DNA from: an uncultured Lachnospiraceae bacterium
Lineage (GTDB): Bacteria; Bacillota; Clostridia; Lachnospirales; Lachnospiraceae
Length of the DNA: 9,309 bases
NCBI GenBank assembly: GCA_934351765.1
Contig: CAKRJM010000079.1
Coordinates: forward strand, 1-9,309
Direction: 5' to 3'
Position 1 is the stretch's first letter; each line of letters starts with the position of its first letter. Under the pieces are notes generated by a model, which was given only the letters and a program-made list of their open reading frames with translations, ran no database searches and was not told the origin of the DNA. This document shows, one piece after another, positions 1 through 5,997 of this stretch. Made by a program: the position numbers and the translations under genes.

Positions 1-1
1 C

Positions 2-670
2 AAAGAACTGGAAATACCAACAGCATCGTTGTTTCGGATTTTAAAAAACCTGGCGAGCCGTGATTATATCACGGTTTTGGATGGAACGCCTGTCCGCTAT
101 ACCATCGGACGGCGGCCGTTTCAGCTTGTGACCAATTATCGAAATGGGGTGGATCAGAAGGATGTGATCAAACCGGTTATGCAGGAGCTGACGGCGCGTA
201 CCAGTCAGACGGCTCAGTATGCTGTGTTCCAGAACGGGCAGTTCCTTTATATCGAACAGGTGCTTTCAGATGCAAAGTTAAATATTCTGGCACAGCTTTA
301 TGTGCCGCTGGAGGTGAATACCAGCGCCGGGGCGAAAATGATCCTGGCAAATCTGCCAAAAGAGACGCGGGAAGCGTATCTTTCCGGTATCACGCTTCAG
401 AAGCGGACGGTTCATACCATCAATGATATGGATCTTTTGCGGGAGGAGCTGGAACGGTCAAAGAAGCGAGGGTATGCTCTGGATGATGAGGAATTTACCA
501 TCGGGATCGGCTGTATGGCAGTGCCGGTTTTTAACGGCGATGGTCATTGCTGCGGTGCAGTCGGTGTTACTGGTTATATTGAGGATTATCGGAATACGGA
601 GACATTTCGGCATATTCAGGAGTGTCTGATCGAAGCAGCAGGGGAGATAGGAAGAAAACTGCGAAGATAA
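2..670 (+). CDS. IclR-family transcriptional regulator (5' end outside window)
   Basis: The reading frame is open from base 2 to the TAA at 668-670, so the gene is partial at its 5' end. A TTG at 29 is internal, because the codons before it (KELEIPTAS) continue the winged helix-turn-helix. About 222 residues are visible. The start of the window is the recognition helix (IPTASLFRILKNL), followed by the wing (VLDGTPVRYTIG). Then comes the IclR effector-binding domain with the typical blocks FLYIEQV, a PLEVNTSAGAKMILA segment (usual family form is a G..h.tA.GKaiLA pattern) and RGYALDDEEFTIGIGCMAVPVF. Family members bind operator DNA as dimers or tetramers and respond to small carboxylic or sugar-acid ligands. 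The ligand cannot be told from sequence, and the target genes are probably left of the window. The gene converges on the small HTH gene and shares its terminator. The family call is secure; the specific function is unknown. Confidence 0.93.
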   Translation, partial: KELEIPTASLFRILKNLASRDYITVLDGTPVRYTIGRRPFQLVTNYRNGVDQKDVIKPVMQELTARTSQTAQYAVFQNGQFLYIEQVLSDAKLNILAQLYVPLEVNTSAGAKMILANLPKETREAYLSGITLQKRTVHTINDMDLLREELERSKKRGYALDDEEFTIGIGCMAVPVFNGDGHCCGAVGVTGYIEDYRNTETFRHIQECLIEAAGEIGRKLRR

Positions 671-707
671 AACAGGATAATCAATGGCTGAATTGAATAT
701 AGAAACG

Positions 708-746
708 AAAATCCAACTGTTCAATAAAAGATCAGTTGGATTTTTC
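708..746. terminator. Bidirectional intrinsic terminator between convergent genes
   Basis: A perfect 12-bp inverted repeat has arms at 708-719 (AAAATCCAACTG) and 733-744 (CAGTTGGATTTT), with a 13-base loop. On the + strand the stem ends in a run of five T after the IclR gene. On the - strand it ends in TTTTCGTTTC after the small HTH gene, whose last codons and stop lie in the right arm. The symmetry and the convergent gene order fit a terminator serving both transcripts. Confidence 0.85.
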
Positions 747-956
747 TGTATATGTGCCAGGTTCATCTAAAAATTGTACGACTTCATTTGGTGTGCAGTC
801 CAGGATACGGCAGATCTTTTCCAGAGTCAAAAGGGTGATATTATTTCCTTTTCGGAGAGTGTCCAGTGTGCGGTTGTCGATTCCTTGTTTCATCAGCCGG
901 TATTGTGTAAATCCGCGGGATTTCATAGTATCCCACAGCGGGCTGTAATCGATCAT
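732..956 (-). CDS. Small Cro/C1-type (XRE) helix-turn-helix regulator
   Basis: This gene encodes 74 residues that are almost entirely a single HTH domain of the Cro/C1 type. The protein starts MIDYSPLWDTMKSRGFTQYRL. The scaffold and recognition helices lie around residues 16-45 (QYRLMKQGIDNRTLDTLRKG), followed by the conserved block ITLLTLEKICRILDCTPNEVV. The family usually acts as a dimeric DNA-binding repressor, and free-standing versions of this size are common in Clostridia with unknown targets. The ATG at 956 is chosen because AGGAGAGG at 975-968 lies about 11 bases upstream. The longer frame from a TTG at 998 would start inside the putative -10 box. No toxin gene or metabolic partner adjoins it. 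The stop overlaps the shared terminator stem. A large dyad covers its -10 box and ribosome binding site, so autorepression is a reasonable inference. Confidence 0.88.
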   Translation of the reverse strand: MIDYSPLWDTMKSRGFTQYRLMKQGIDNRTLDTLRKGNNITLLTLEKICRILDCTPNEVVQFLDEPGTYTEKSN

Positions 957-968
957 GTAGTACACTTC

Positions 969-1009
969 CTCTCCTGTAATTGTAACTGTTAGTTCCAATT
1001 ATAGGAGAG
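969..1009. promoter_or_regulatory. 41-bp near-perfect dyad, candidate autoregulatory operator
   Basis: Arms 969-987 and 991-1009 are complementary at 17 of 19 positions about a centre at 989; mismatches are 976/1002 and 983/995. The outer core is CTCTCCTGTAATTG against CAATTATAGGAGAG, and the inner core is AACT-GTT-AGTT. On the - strand the right arm holds the TATAAT box and the left arm overlaps the AGGAGAGG ribosome binding site of the HTH gene. A dimeric HTH protein binding here would block its own promoter. If transcription began further upstream, the RNA hairpin would instead sequester the ribosome binding site. Confidence 0.6.
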
Positions 1010-1024
1010 AATGAGGAAAAACAA
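998..1024 (-). promoter_or_regulatory. Putative promoter of the small HTH gene
   Basis: Read on the - strand, a perfect TATAAT lies at 1003-998 with TTGTTT at 1024-1019 as a weak -35. The spacer is 15 bases, short of the ideal 17. The expected transcript start is near 991, giving a leader of about 35 bases before the ATG at 956. The -10 box lies inside the right arm of the 41-bp dyad. Confidence 0.5.
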
Positions 1025-1071
1025 TATTGTGCATATATTCACTATATCAGCAAGCGGAATGTTTTGAAAAA

Positions 1072-1097
1072 TTCGGGATTTATTGGAAAATCCCGGA
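1072..1097. other. Hairpin in the leader region of spmA
   Basis: A CGGGATTT/AAATCCCG stem (1074-1081 and 1088-1095) with a six-base loop is extended by one wobble and one further pair. No T-run follows on the + strand. On the - strand it is followed by AATTTTTC, which resembles a terminator, but no - strand gene lies upstream of it. Its role is unclear. Confidence 0.3.
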
Positions 1098-1127
1098 ATA
1101 AAATAAAAGAAAACGGAGTCATGGAGC

Positions 1128-1754
1128 ATGCTCAATGTTTTATGGTGCGGAATGGTGTTTCTCGGCGTTGTATGGGGGATTATATCCGGAAATATGGGGC
1201 TTCTGACGGATGGAATTTTGAACGGCGCCGGAGATGCGATTTCGCTGTGCATTACCATGGCGGGAATCCTGTCATTCTGGTGCGGACTCATGGAGATCGC
1301 CGGACAGGCGGGATTATTAAAGAAACTCACTGGAGCATTAAAGCCTTTTGTGGGTTTGTTGTTTCCGAGAATTCCGGAAGGACATCCGGCGAGAGAGGCC
1401 ATTTCCACAAATCTGGCAGCAAACATTCTGGGACTTGGATGGGCGGCAACACCGGCGGGGCTGGAGGCTATGAAGCTGCTGGAGGAAATGAAAGAGACAA
1501 GGCGGGGAGAGACAGTGACTGTCCCGCGGGGAACGGCCAGCCGGGAGATGTGTACGTTTTTAATCCTGAATATTTCTTCACTACAACTGATCCCGGTGAA
1601 TATGATCGCCTATCGGAGTCGTTACGGCAGTGCAATGCCGGAGGTGATCGTGGGACCGGCGATTCTTGTAACGCTGGCAAGTACCGCAGCAGCAGTTTTG
1701 TTCTGCAGGATCATGGAACGGTCTGATGACCGGAAAAATAGAAGAAGGGAATAA
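1128..1754 (+). CDS. spmA: Spore maturation protein A (SpmA), membrane protein with nucleoside-recognition (Gate) domain
   Basis: The 208-residue protein is about the normal SpmA length. In Bacillus, SpmA and SpmB act together in spore core dehydration and heat resistance. Recognisable blocks are an N-terminal membrane segment (1-21), the segment TDGILNGAGDAISLCI leading into a second membrane helix (27-58), KPFVGLLFPRIPEGHPAREAIS, then STNLAANILGLGWAATPAG at 93-111. The last two hydrophobic segments are at about 139-160 and 168-193. The C-terminus is short and basic (RSDDRKNRRRE). The ATG at 1128 is preceded by GGAG at 1115-1118 with 9-base spacing; an out-of-frame ATG at 1121 is too close to it. 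The gene normally lies next to spmB, and in Bacillus both follow dacB, but neither is present here. The downstream ABC operon starts 228 bases later with its own ribosome binding site. Identity is confident; whether it still functions alone is open. Confidence 0.92.
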   Translation: MLNVLWCGMVFLGVVWGIISGNMGLLTDGILNGAGDAISLCITMAGILSFWCGLMEIAGQAGLLKKLTGALKPFVGLLFPRIPEGHPAREAISTNLAANILGLGWAATPAGLEAMKLLEEMKETRRGETVTVPRGTASREMCTFLILNISSLQLIPVNMIAYRSRYGSAMPEVIVGPAILVTLASTAAAVLFCRIMERSDDRKNRRRE

Positions 1755-1982
1755 GAAAAACGGGAATGATGGAACAGAAATTCCGAAATTACACAGAAGA
1801 AACACAGAACGTTCACAGAATGATTCCATATTGGGCACAATTCGGTCGTATACTGAATAGTATCATGCGGGGACAGAATGCTTTCTGCCGGAAAAAGATT
1901 TTTGTTACAGGCTTACAGAGGCTGAACAGAAAAGCAGAAAGCAGATCATGAACCGAAGCAATATGGAAAGGGAGGAACAGCT
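1755..1982. other. Spacer between spmA and the ABC operon, no convincing gene
   Basis: This is where spmB would be expected. A 61-codon frame at 1766-1951 (MMEQKFRNYTEETQ onward) has no usable ribosome binding site (GGG one base before the ATG). It is polar and basic and resembles no family I know, and certainly not the hydrophobic SpmB. A 10-bp inverted repeat, TGCTTTCTGC at 1879-1888 and GCAGAAAGCA at 1934-1943, spans a 45-base spacer. A TATACT at 1849-1854 could be a -10 box for the ABC operon, but no good -35 sits at the proper distance, so no promoter is called. Confidence 0.5.
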
Positions 1983-3077
1983 TTGATCGAGGTAAAGAAT
2001 CTGGTGAAGCGGTATGGAAACCATCTGGCGGTGGATCATTTAAGCTTCACGGTGGAAAAGGGCCAGATTTATGGATTTCTGGGGCCAAACGGTGCCGGAA
2101 AATCGACGACCATGAACATCATAACCGGTTATCTGGCATCTACAGAGGGAACGGTAATCGTAGACGGGCATGATATTTTAAAGGAGCCGGAGGCAGCAAA
2201 ACGCTGTATCGGCTATCTGCCGGAGCAGCCGCCGCTTTATATGGACATGACGGTTGGGGAATATCTTTCGTTTGTGACAGAATTAAAACAGATCAAAAAA
2301 GGGGAACGGAAAGCCATGGCGAAGAAGGTCATGGAAATGACAGGGACCTGGGAGGTAAAGGACCGCCTGATCAAGAATCTGTCCAAAGGGTATCGGCAGA
2401 GAGTCGGGCTTGCCCAGGCGCTGGTCGGATTTCCGGAAATCCTGATTCTCGATGAGCCGACGGTGGGACTTGATCCCAAGCAGATGATCGAGATCCGAGG
2501 TATGATACGGGAACTGAGCAGGGATCATACGGTCATTTTAAGCTCCCATATTCTTTCGGAGGTCAGCGCTGTCTGCGATCATATTTTGATCTTATCCAAA
2601 GGAAAGCTGGCAGCCAGCGATACGCCGGAGAATCTGAGCCGTGCCATGGCGGGGGAACAGAAGCTGTCACTTCTGGTAAAAGGACCGGAAACGAAGATCC
2701 GGCAGGCGGCGGAAGAACTGAGGGCTGCCCAGTGGAGTCTCGGTGCGGAACCGGAGGAGCCTCAGGCCTTCCGGCTTTCTGTTAAGGCGGAGCCGGAACA
2801 GGATCTGAGGGAGAAAACGTTCCGAACCATGGTGGATCACGGACTGGTGATTCTGGAGATGAAGACCACCAGCATGAGCCTGGAGGAAGTATTCCTGGAG
2901 CTGACCGAAGGAGCTGCCGGTGATGCGGATGGCATCAGTGCAGAGGAGCTTGAAGCAGAAGAGCAGACTGCAGATTATGCAGGTGCAGAAAAAGAAAATG
3001 TAAGCGAATTAGGTGCAGATCCTAAAAATACAAAGAATTCGGAAGAGGAGGAAAACCATCATGACAGCGATTTATAA
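1983..3077 (+). CDS. ABC transporter ATP-binding protein, GldA-like, with acidic C-terminal tail
   Basis: This is the cytoplasmic ATPase of an ABC-2 type system, 364 residues. Walker A is GPNGAGKST (34-42), the Q-loop glutamine is Q82, and the signature LSKGYRQR is at 133-140. Walker B is ILILDEPT (153-160, with D157 and E158), the D-loop is GLDP (162-165), and the H-loop histidine is H189 in LSSHI. A regulatory C-terminal domain of about 90 residues follows and ends in MSLEEVFLELTEG (298-310). Residues 311-364 form an unusual low-complexity tail with 18 acidic and only 3 lysine residues, likely disordered; GldA-type ATPases usually end near 300-310. The TTG start is supported by GGGAGG at 1970-1975, 7 bases upstream. 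The stop overlaps the next gene by 17 bases, so the two are translationally coupled. It most likely energises the fused permease encoded downstream. The substrate is unknown. Confidence 0.93.
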   Translation: MIEVKNLVKRYGNHLAVDHLSFTVEKGQIYGFLGPNGAGKSTTMNIITGYLASTEGTVIVDGHDILKEPEAAKRCIGYLPEQPPLYMDMTVGEYLSFVTELKQIKKGERKAMAKKVMEMTGTWEVKDRLIKNLSKGYRQRVGLAQALVGFPEILILDEPTVGLDPKQMIEIRGMIRELSRDHTVILSSHILSEVSAVCDHILILSKGKLAASDTPENLSRAMAGEQKLSLLVKGPETKIRQAAEELRAAQWSLGAEPEEPQAFRLSVKAEPEQDLREKTFRTMVDHGLVILEMKTTSMSLEEVFLELTEGAAGDADGISAEELEAEEQTADYAGAEKENVSELGADPKNTKNSEEEENHHDSDL

Positions 3078-5310
3078 ACGGGAGGTCCGGTCGTATCTGA
3101 CTTCTATGCTGGGCTATGTGTTTATGGCGCTTAACCTGCTTCTGACCGGTATTTATTTCACGTATTACAACCTGGGATATGGCTATCCTTATCTGGATTA
3201 CACCCTTTCCGGTGTCAGCTTTGTTTTTATGATTACGACACCGATCCTGACCATGAAGGTAATGGCGGAGGAGCGAAAGCAGAAAACGGATCAGCTTCTT
3301 TTAACCTCACCGGTCAGTCCCCTGAAGATCGTTCTTGGGAAGTATCTGGCGCTGGTGACCATGTTCTTAATTCCGGTAGTGATCATTGCATGTTATCCGC
3401 TGATCCTGTCCGGCTTTGGAACGATTCCCTTTGCGGCTGATTATACGGCACTGTTTGGCTATTTCCTGCTGGGCTGTGCTTATCTGGCTCTGGGACTTTT
3501 TATGTCCTCGTTAACAGAAAGTCCGGTTCTGGCGGCAGTGTTATCGTTCGGAACCTGTTTTCTTCTGTATATGGAGGAAAATATCAGTAGCATGATCTCC
3601 GGCACGGCGTTGGCAACATATATTGCGTGTCTGCTTCTGGCAGTACTGATTTCGCTGATCATTTATGCAATGACAAAGAAAAAGATTATTTCCGGAGGCC
3701 TGTTTGCGGCAGCAGCCATTGCCCTGACGGTCTGCTATTTTGTGAAATCATCGTTCCTTTCCGGCGGAATCCAGAAGATCCTTTCGGTGTTTGATTTTGG
3801 AAGCCGGTTTTCCATATTTTTAAATGGAATCCTGGATCTGCGTGCAGTCCTTTATTATCTGTCGGCCATTGTGGTCTGCTGTTTTCTGGCTGTACAGTCC
3901 ATTGAAAAACGGCGCTGGGGTTATCATCATGGTTCCTACAGTGTGGGGTGGGCAGCAGCAGTACTGGCGATCATAGTAGTGTTCAACTTAACAGCAGGGG
4001 AGCTTCCATCCAGTCTGGTAAGCAAGGATATGACAGCAAACCAGTTTTATACGTTGTCCAGTCAGTCCAGGGATGTATTAAAGGGACTGGAAAGCGACAT
4101 TACCATTTATGAACTGGTGGAGGATGGAGTCGGAGACGCCATGACGGAAAATCTTCTGGAGCAGTATGTGGGACAGAGCAGCCATATCAAAGTGGTGCAG
4201 AAGGATCTTGTAACATATCCGACGTTTGCTTCAAACTATACAGACAGTACGCTGAAAGCGGGCAGCCTCATTGTGACAGACGGAGAGCGGAGTAAGGTGA
4301 TCGCAGATTCGGATCTGTATGAATATTCTTATGATTCTTATACGTATGCGCAGTCCAAGTCGGCGTTTGACGGGGAAGGACAGATTACCAGCGCGATTTC
4401 TTATGTGACAGCGGAGAATATGCCGAAGATCTATGCGCTTCAGGGTCACAAGGAGGGGACGCTCAGCGCCGAGATGGAGGATCAGATTTCGAAAGAAAAC
4501 CTGGAGCTGGATACGCTCAATCTGGTTTCTGCTGAGGCAGTTCCCGATGATGCTGCGATCTTGCTGATCAATTCTCCACAGACGGATCTTTCGGATGAGG
4601 AGACGGAAAAAATTTTAAATTATCTGAAAAACGGCGGGAAGGCATTTATTACCAGTACCTATACCGGAACAGTGCTCCCCAACTTTAATTCCGTTCTGGA
4701 ATATTATGGTGCGTCTCCCATGGACAGTGTCGTAGTGGAGGGGAACAGCAGCTATTACCATCCTCAGAGTCCTCTTTATCTTTTGCCAAAGATCGAAAGC
4801 ACGGAAATGACCTCCACGCTGGTAAGCGAGAAACGCTATGTATTTACCGCAATTACCCAGGGAATCGCAAGTGTTGACACGGGACGGGACACCGTGAGCA
4901 CAACGGCTCTTCTGACGACTTCGGATCAGGCTTATGCCAAGGCCGATGCGGCCAATATGACAACGCTGGAAAAGGAAAAGGCAGATACAGACGGTCCGTT
5001 TGACCTGGCGGTTTATCTGACCGACAGTGAGACGGATACAGGAATTGTTTATGTGGGATCCGGATATGTACTGGAGGATCAGATGAACAGTACCGTATCT
5101 GGTGGAAACTATGAGTTTGTCATGGGCTGCCTGAGTAAACTGGCAAATCATGAGACAACCACGGCTATCGCCTCCAAGAGCATGGAGGTGGATTATTTAA
5201 CCATCACCGCAGCAGGTGTCAGAACGCTGAGTGCCGCAGTTACAGTGGTGCTTCCGGCGGTTTTGATGATCTTCGGCGGACTGATCTGGTATAAGAGGAG
5301 GAAACGATGA
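3061..5310 (+). CDS. Fused GldF-type ABC-2 permease and GldG-type extracytoplasmic domain protein
   Basis: The 749-residue membrane protein combines two proteins that are separate in Bacteroidetes gliding systems. Residues 1 to about 295 are an ABC-2 permease: MTAIYKREVRSYLTSMLGYV, a long first helix, the cytoplasmic loop MKVMAEERKQKTDQLLLTSP with the coupling motif seen in this family, and several further helices. A membrane helix at about 297-316 (WAAAVLAIIVVFNLTAG) starts the GldG part. This is a large outside domain with the opening SKDMTANQFYTLSSQS and the core ILLINSPQTDLSDEE followed by LKNGGKAFITSTY. A C-terminal helix (about 722-743) ends in YKRRKR. The ATG at 3061 has AGGAGG at 3046-3051 with 9-base spacing. 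The longer frame to 3013 lies inside the ATPase gene and lacks such a site. It overlaps its neighbours on both sides (17 and 4 bases). Transported substrate or mechanical role is unknown. Confidence 0.9.
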   Translation: MTAIYKREVRSYLTSMLGYVFMALNLLLTGIYFTYYNLGYGYPYLDYTLSGVSFVFMITTPILTMKVMAEERKQKTDQLLLTSPVSPLKIVLGKYLALVTMFLIPVVIIACYPLILSGFGTIPFAADYTALFGYFLLGCAYLALGLFMSSLTESPVLAAVLSFGTCFLLYMEENISSMISGTALATYIACLLLAVLISLIIYAMTKKKIISGGLFAAAAIALTVCYFVKSSFLSGGIQKILSVFDFGSRFSIFLNGILDLRAVLYYLSAIVVCCFLAVQSIEKRRWGYHHGSYSVGWAAAVLAIIVVFNLTAGELPSSLVSKDMTANQFYTLSSQSRDVLKGLESDITIYELVEDGVGDAMTENLLEQYVGQSSHIKVVQKDLVTYPTFASNYTDSTLKAGSLIVTDGERSKVIADSDLYEYSYDSYTYAQSKSAFDGEGQITSAISYVTAENMPKIYALQGHKEGTLSAEMEDQISKENLELDTLNLVSAEAVPDDAAILLINSPQTDLSDEETEKILNYLKNGGKAFITSTYTGTVLPNFNSVLEYYGASPMDSVVVEGNSSYYHPQSPLYLLPKIESTEMTSTLVSEKRYVFTAITQGIASVDTGRDTVSTTALLTTSDQAYAKADAANMTTLEKEKADTDGPFDLAVYLTDSETDTGIVYVGSGYVLEDQMNSTVSGGNYEFVMGCLSKLANHETTTAIASKSMEVDYLTITAAGVRTLSAAVTVVLPAVLMIFGGLIWYKRRKR

Positions 5311-5852
5311 AAGGAAAACGACTGATTGCCGCGCTGGTGGTTCTGGTGCTTTGCATCGGCGGTTACCTTCTGGTAAAAAGTCTGGACCTGAAACAGGTAA
5401 AGGAGGAAGATCCGGAGTATATGATACAGGTGGATTCCGCCGAAATCACGAATTTCTCTTTTGTGCGGGACGGACAGACTCTTTCGTTTACAAAGAAGGA
5501 TGATACCTGGAATTATGATGGAGATGAAAGTCTTACGATGAATCAGACTTCCATGAAGTCCATGGCGGCGGTGCTTGCAGAGGTGGAGGCAGAGCAGATC
5601 CTTACGGAGCACGAAGATCTGTCGGAATATGGGCTGGACAGTCCATCCAATACCATTACCTTTACGGCGGGCGGGGAAACGAAAATGATTTTTGTGGGAA
5701 ATGAGAACAAGGCTGCGTCCGGAGTCTATGCGATGATGGACGGGGACGATACGATTTACCTGATTTCAGAGACACTTCCCAACAAGTTTGAATGCGGACT
5801 GGATACGCTGGAGGAAACAGAAGCGGAAACCAGTGAAAGTGAAACAAAGTAA
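5307..5852 (+). CDS. Short membrane-anchored DUF4340 domain protein
   Basis: The 181-residue protein has an N-terminal membrane anchor (about residues 4-24, KRLIAALVVLVLCIGGYLLV) and a single extracytoplasmic domain. The cysteine in that segment lacks a good lipobox context, so a lipoprotein is unlikely. The DUF4340 pattern is seen in ITNFSFVRDGQTLSFTKKDD followed by W, then TMNQTSMKSMAAVLAEVEAEQ, the block EYGLDSPSNTITFTAGGET, and VYAMMDGDDTIYLIS. DUF4340 proteins commonly have about 300 or more residues, so this one holds roughly one repeat. It ends in an acidic, serine- and threonine-rich tail (EETEAETSESETK). The ATG overlaps the previous stop (ATGA at 5307-5310), with AGGAGG at 5296-5301. 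DUF4340 proteins recur next to GldF/GldG-type genes, which suggests an accessory subunit of this complex. The biochemical function is unknown. Confidence 0.85.
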   Translation: MKGKRLIAALVVLVLCIGGYLLVKSLDLKQVKEEDPEYMIQVDSAEITNFSFVRDGQTLSFTKKDDTWNYDGDESLTMNQTSMKSMAAVLAEVEAEQILTEHEDLSEYGLDSPSNTITFTAGGETKMIFVGNENKAASGVYAMMDGDDTIYLISETLPNKFECGLDTLEETEAETSESETK

Positions 5853-5857
5853 GGCGG

Positions 5858-5898
5858 CACCCGGAGCATATCATATCAGCTTCGGGTGTTTTTTCTTT
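5858..5898 (+). terminator. Intrinsic terminator of the ABC/Gld operon
   Basis: A ten-pair stem with one wobble (CACCCGGAGC at 5858-5867 and GCTTCGGGTG at 5879-5888) has an 11-base loop. It is followed directly by TTTTTTCTTTC. It begins six bases after the DUF4340 stop codon. Confidence 0.92.
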
Positions 5899-5912
5899 CA
5901 TGGAATGCTGTC

Positions 5913-5942
5913 TTTACACGTGAGAAGACGCTATGTTATACT
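5913..5942 (+). promoter_or_regulatory. Extended -10 promoter of the P-type ATPase gene
   Basis: TTTACA at 5913-5918 serves as -35 and TATACT at 5937-5942 as -10, with 18 bases between. The extended element TG sits at 5934-5935. It lies just after the upstream operon's terminator. The expected transcript start is near 5949, leaving a leader of about 50 bases with a small GGATC/GATCC hairpin (5957-5961 and 5972-5976) before the ribosome binding site. Confidence 0.7.
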
Positions 5943-5997
5943 GATAAACAAGGATTGGATCAAAAATAAACGATCCGGAGAAAAACGGGGGAAAAAT

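Noticed and set aside
957..998. TTG start at 998 for the small HTH gene
   Set aside because: It would place translation initiation inside the -10 box; the ATG at 956 has a clear ribosome binding site and gives the typical family N-terminus.
1064..1726. 220-codon + strand frame overlapping spmA
   Set aside because: It is out of frame with spmA, is glycine- and arginine-rich without domain features, and its start lies in the hairpin leader. It is a shadow of the real gene.
1766..1951. 61-codon + strand frame after spmA, considered as an SpmB remnant
   Set aside because: The translation is polar and basic, lacks SpmB-like membrane segments and has no proper ribosome binding site. A short RMIPYW stretch is too little to claim homology.
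3013..3060. Longer start for the GldF-GldG fusion protein
   Set aside because: The extra residues (MQILKIQRIRKRRKTI) are not family-like, and the strong AGGAGG site serves the ATG at 3061.
4615..5151. 178-codon - strand frame inside the GldF-GldG fusion gene
   Set aside because: It is antisense to a well-recognised coding region, with no ribosome binding site or domain evidence.
5788..5997. Upstream extension of the P-type ATPase frame
   Set aside because: It overlaps the DUF4340 gene, its terminator and the extended -10 promoter; the ATG at 5998 fits the family N-terminus.
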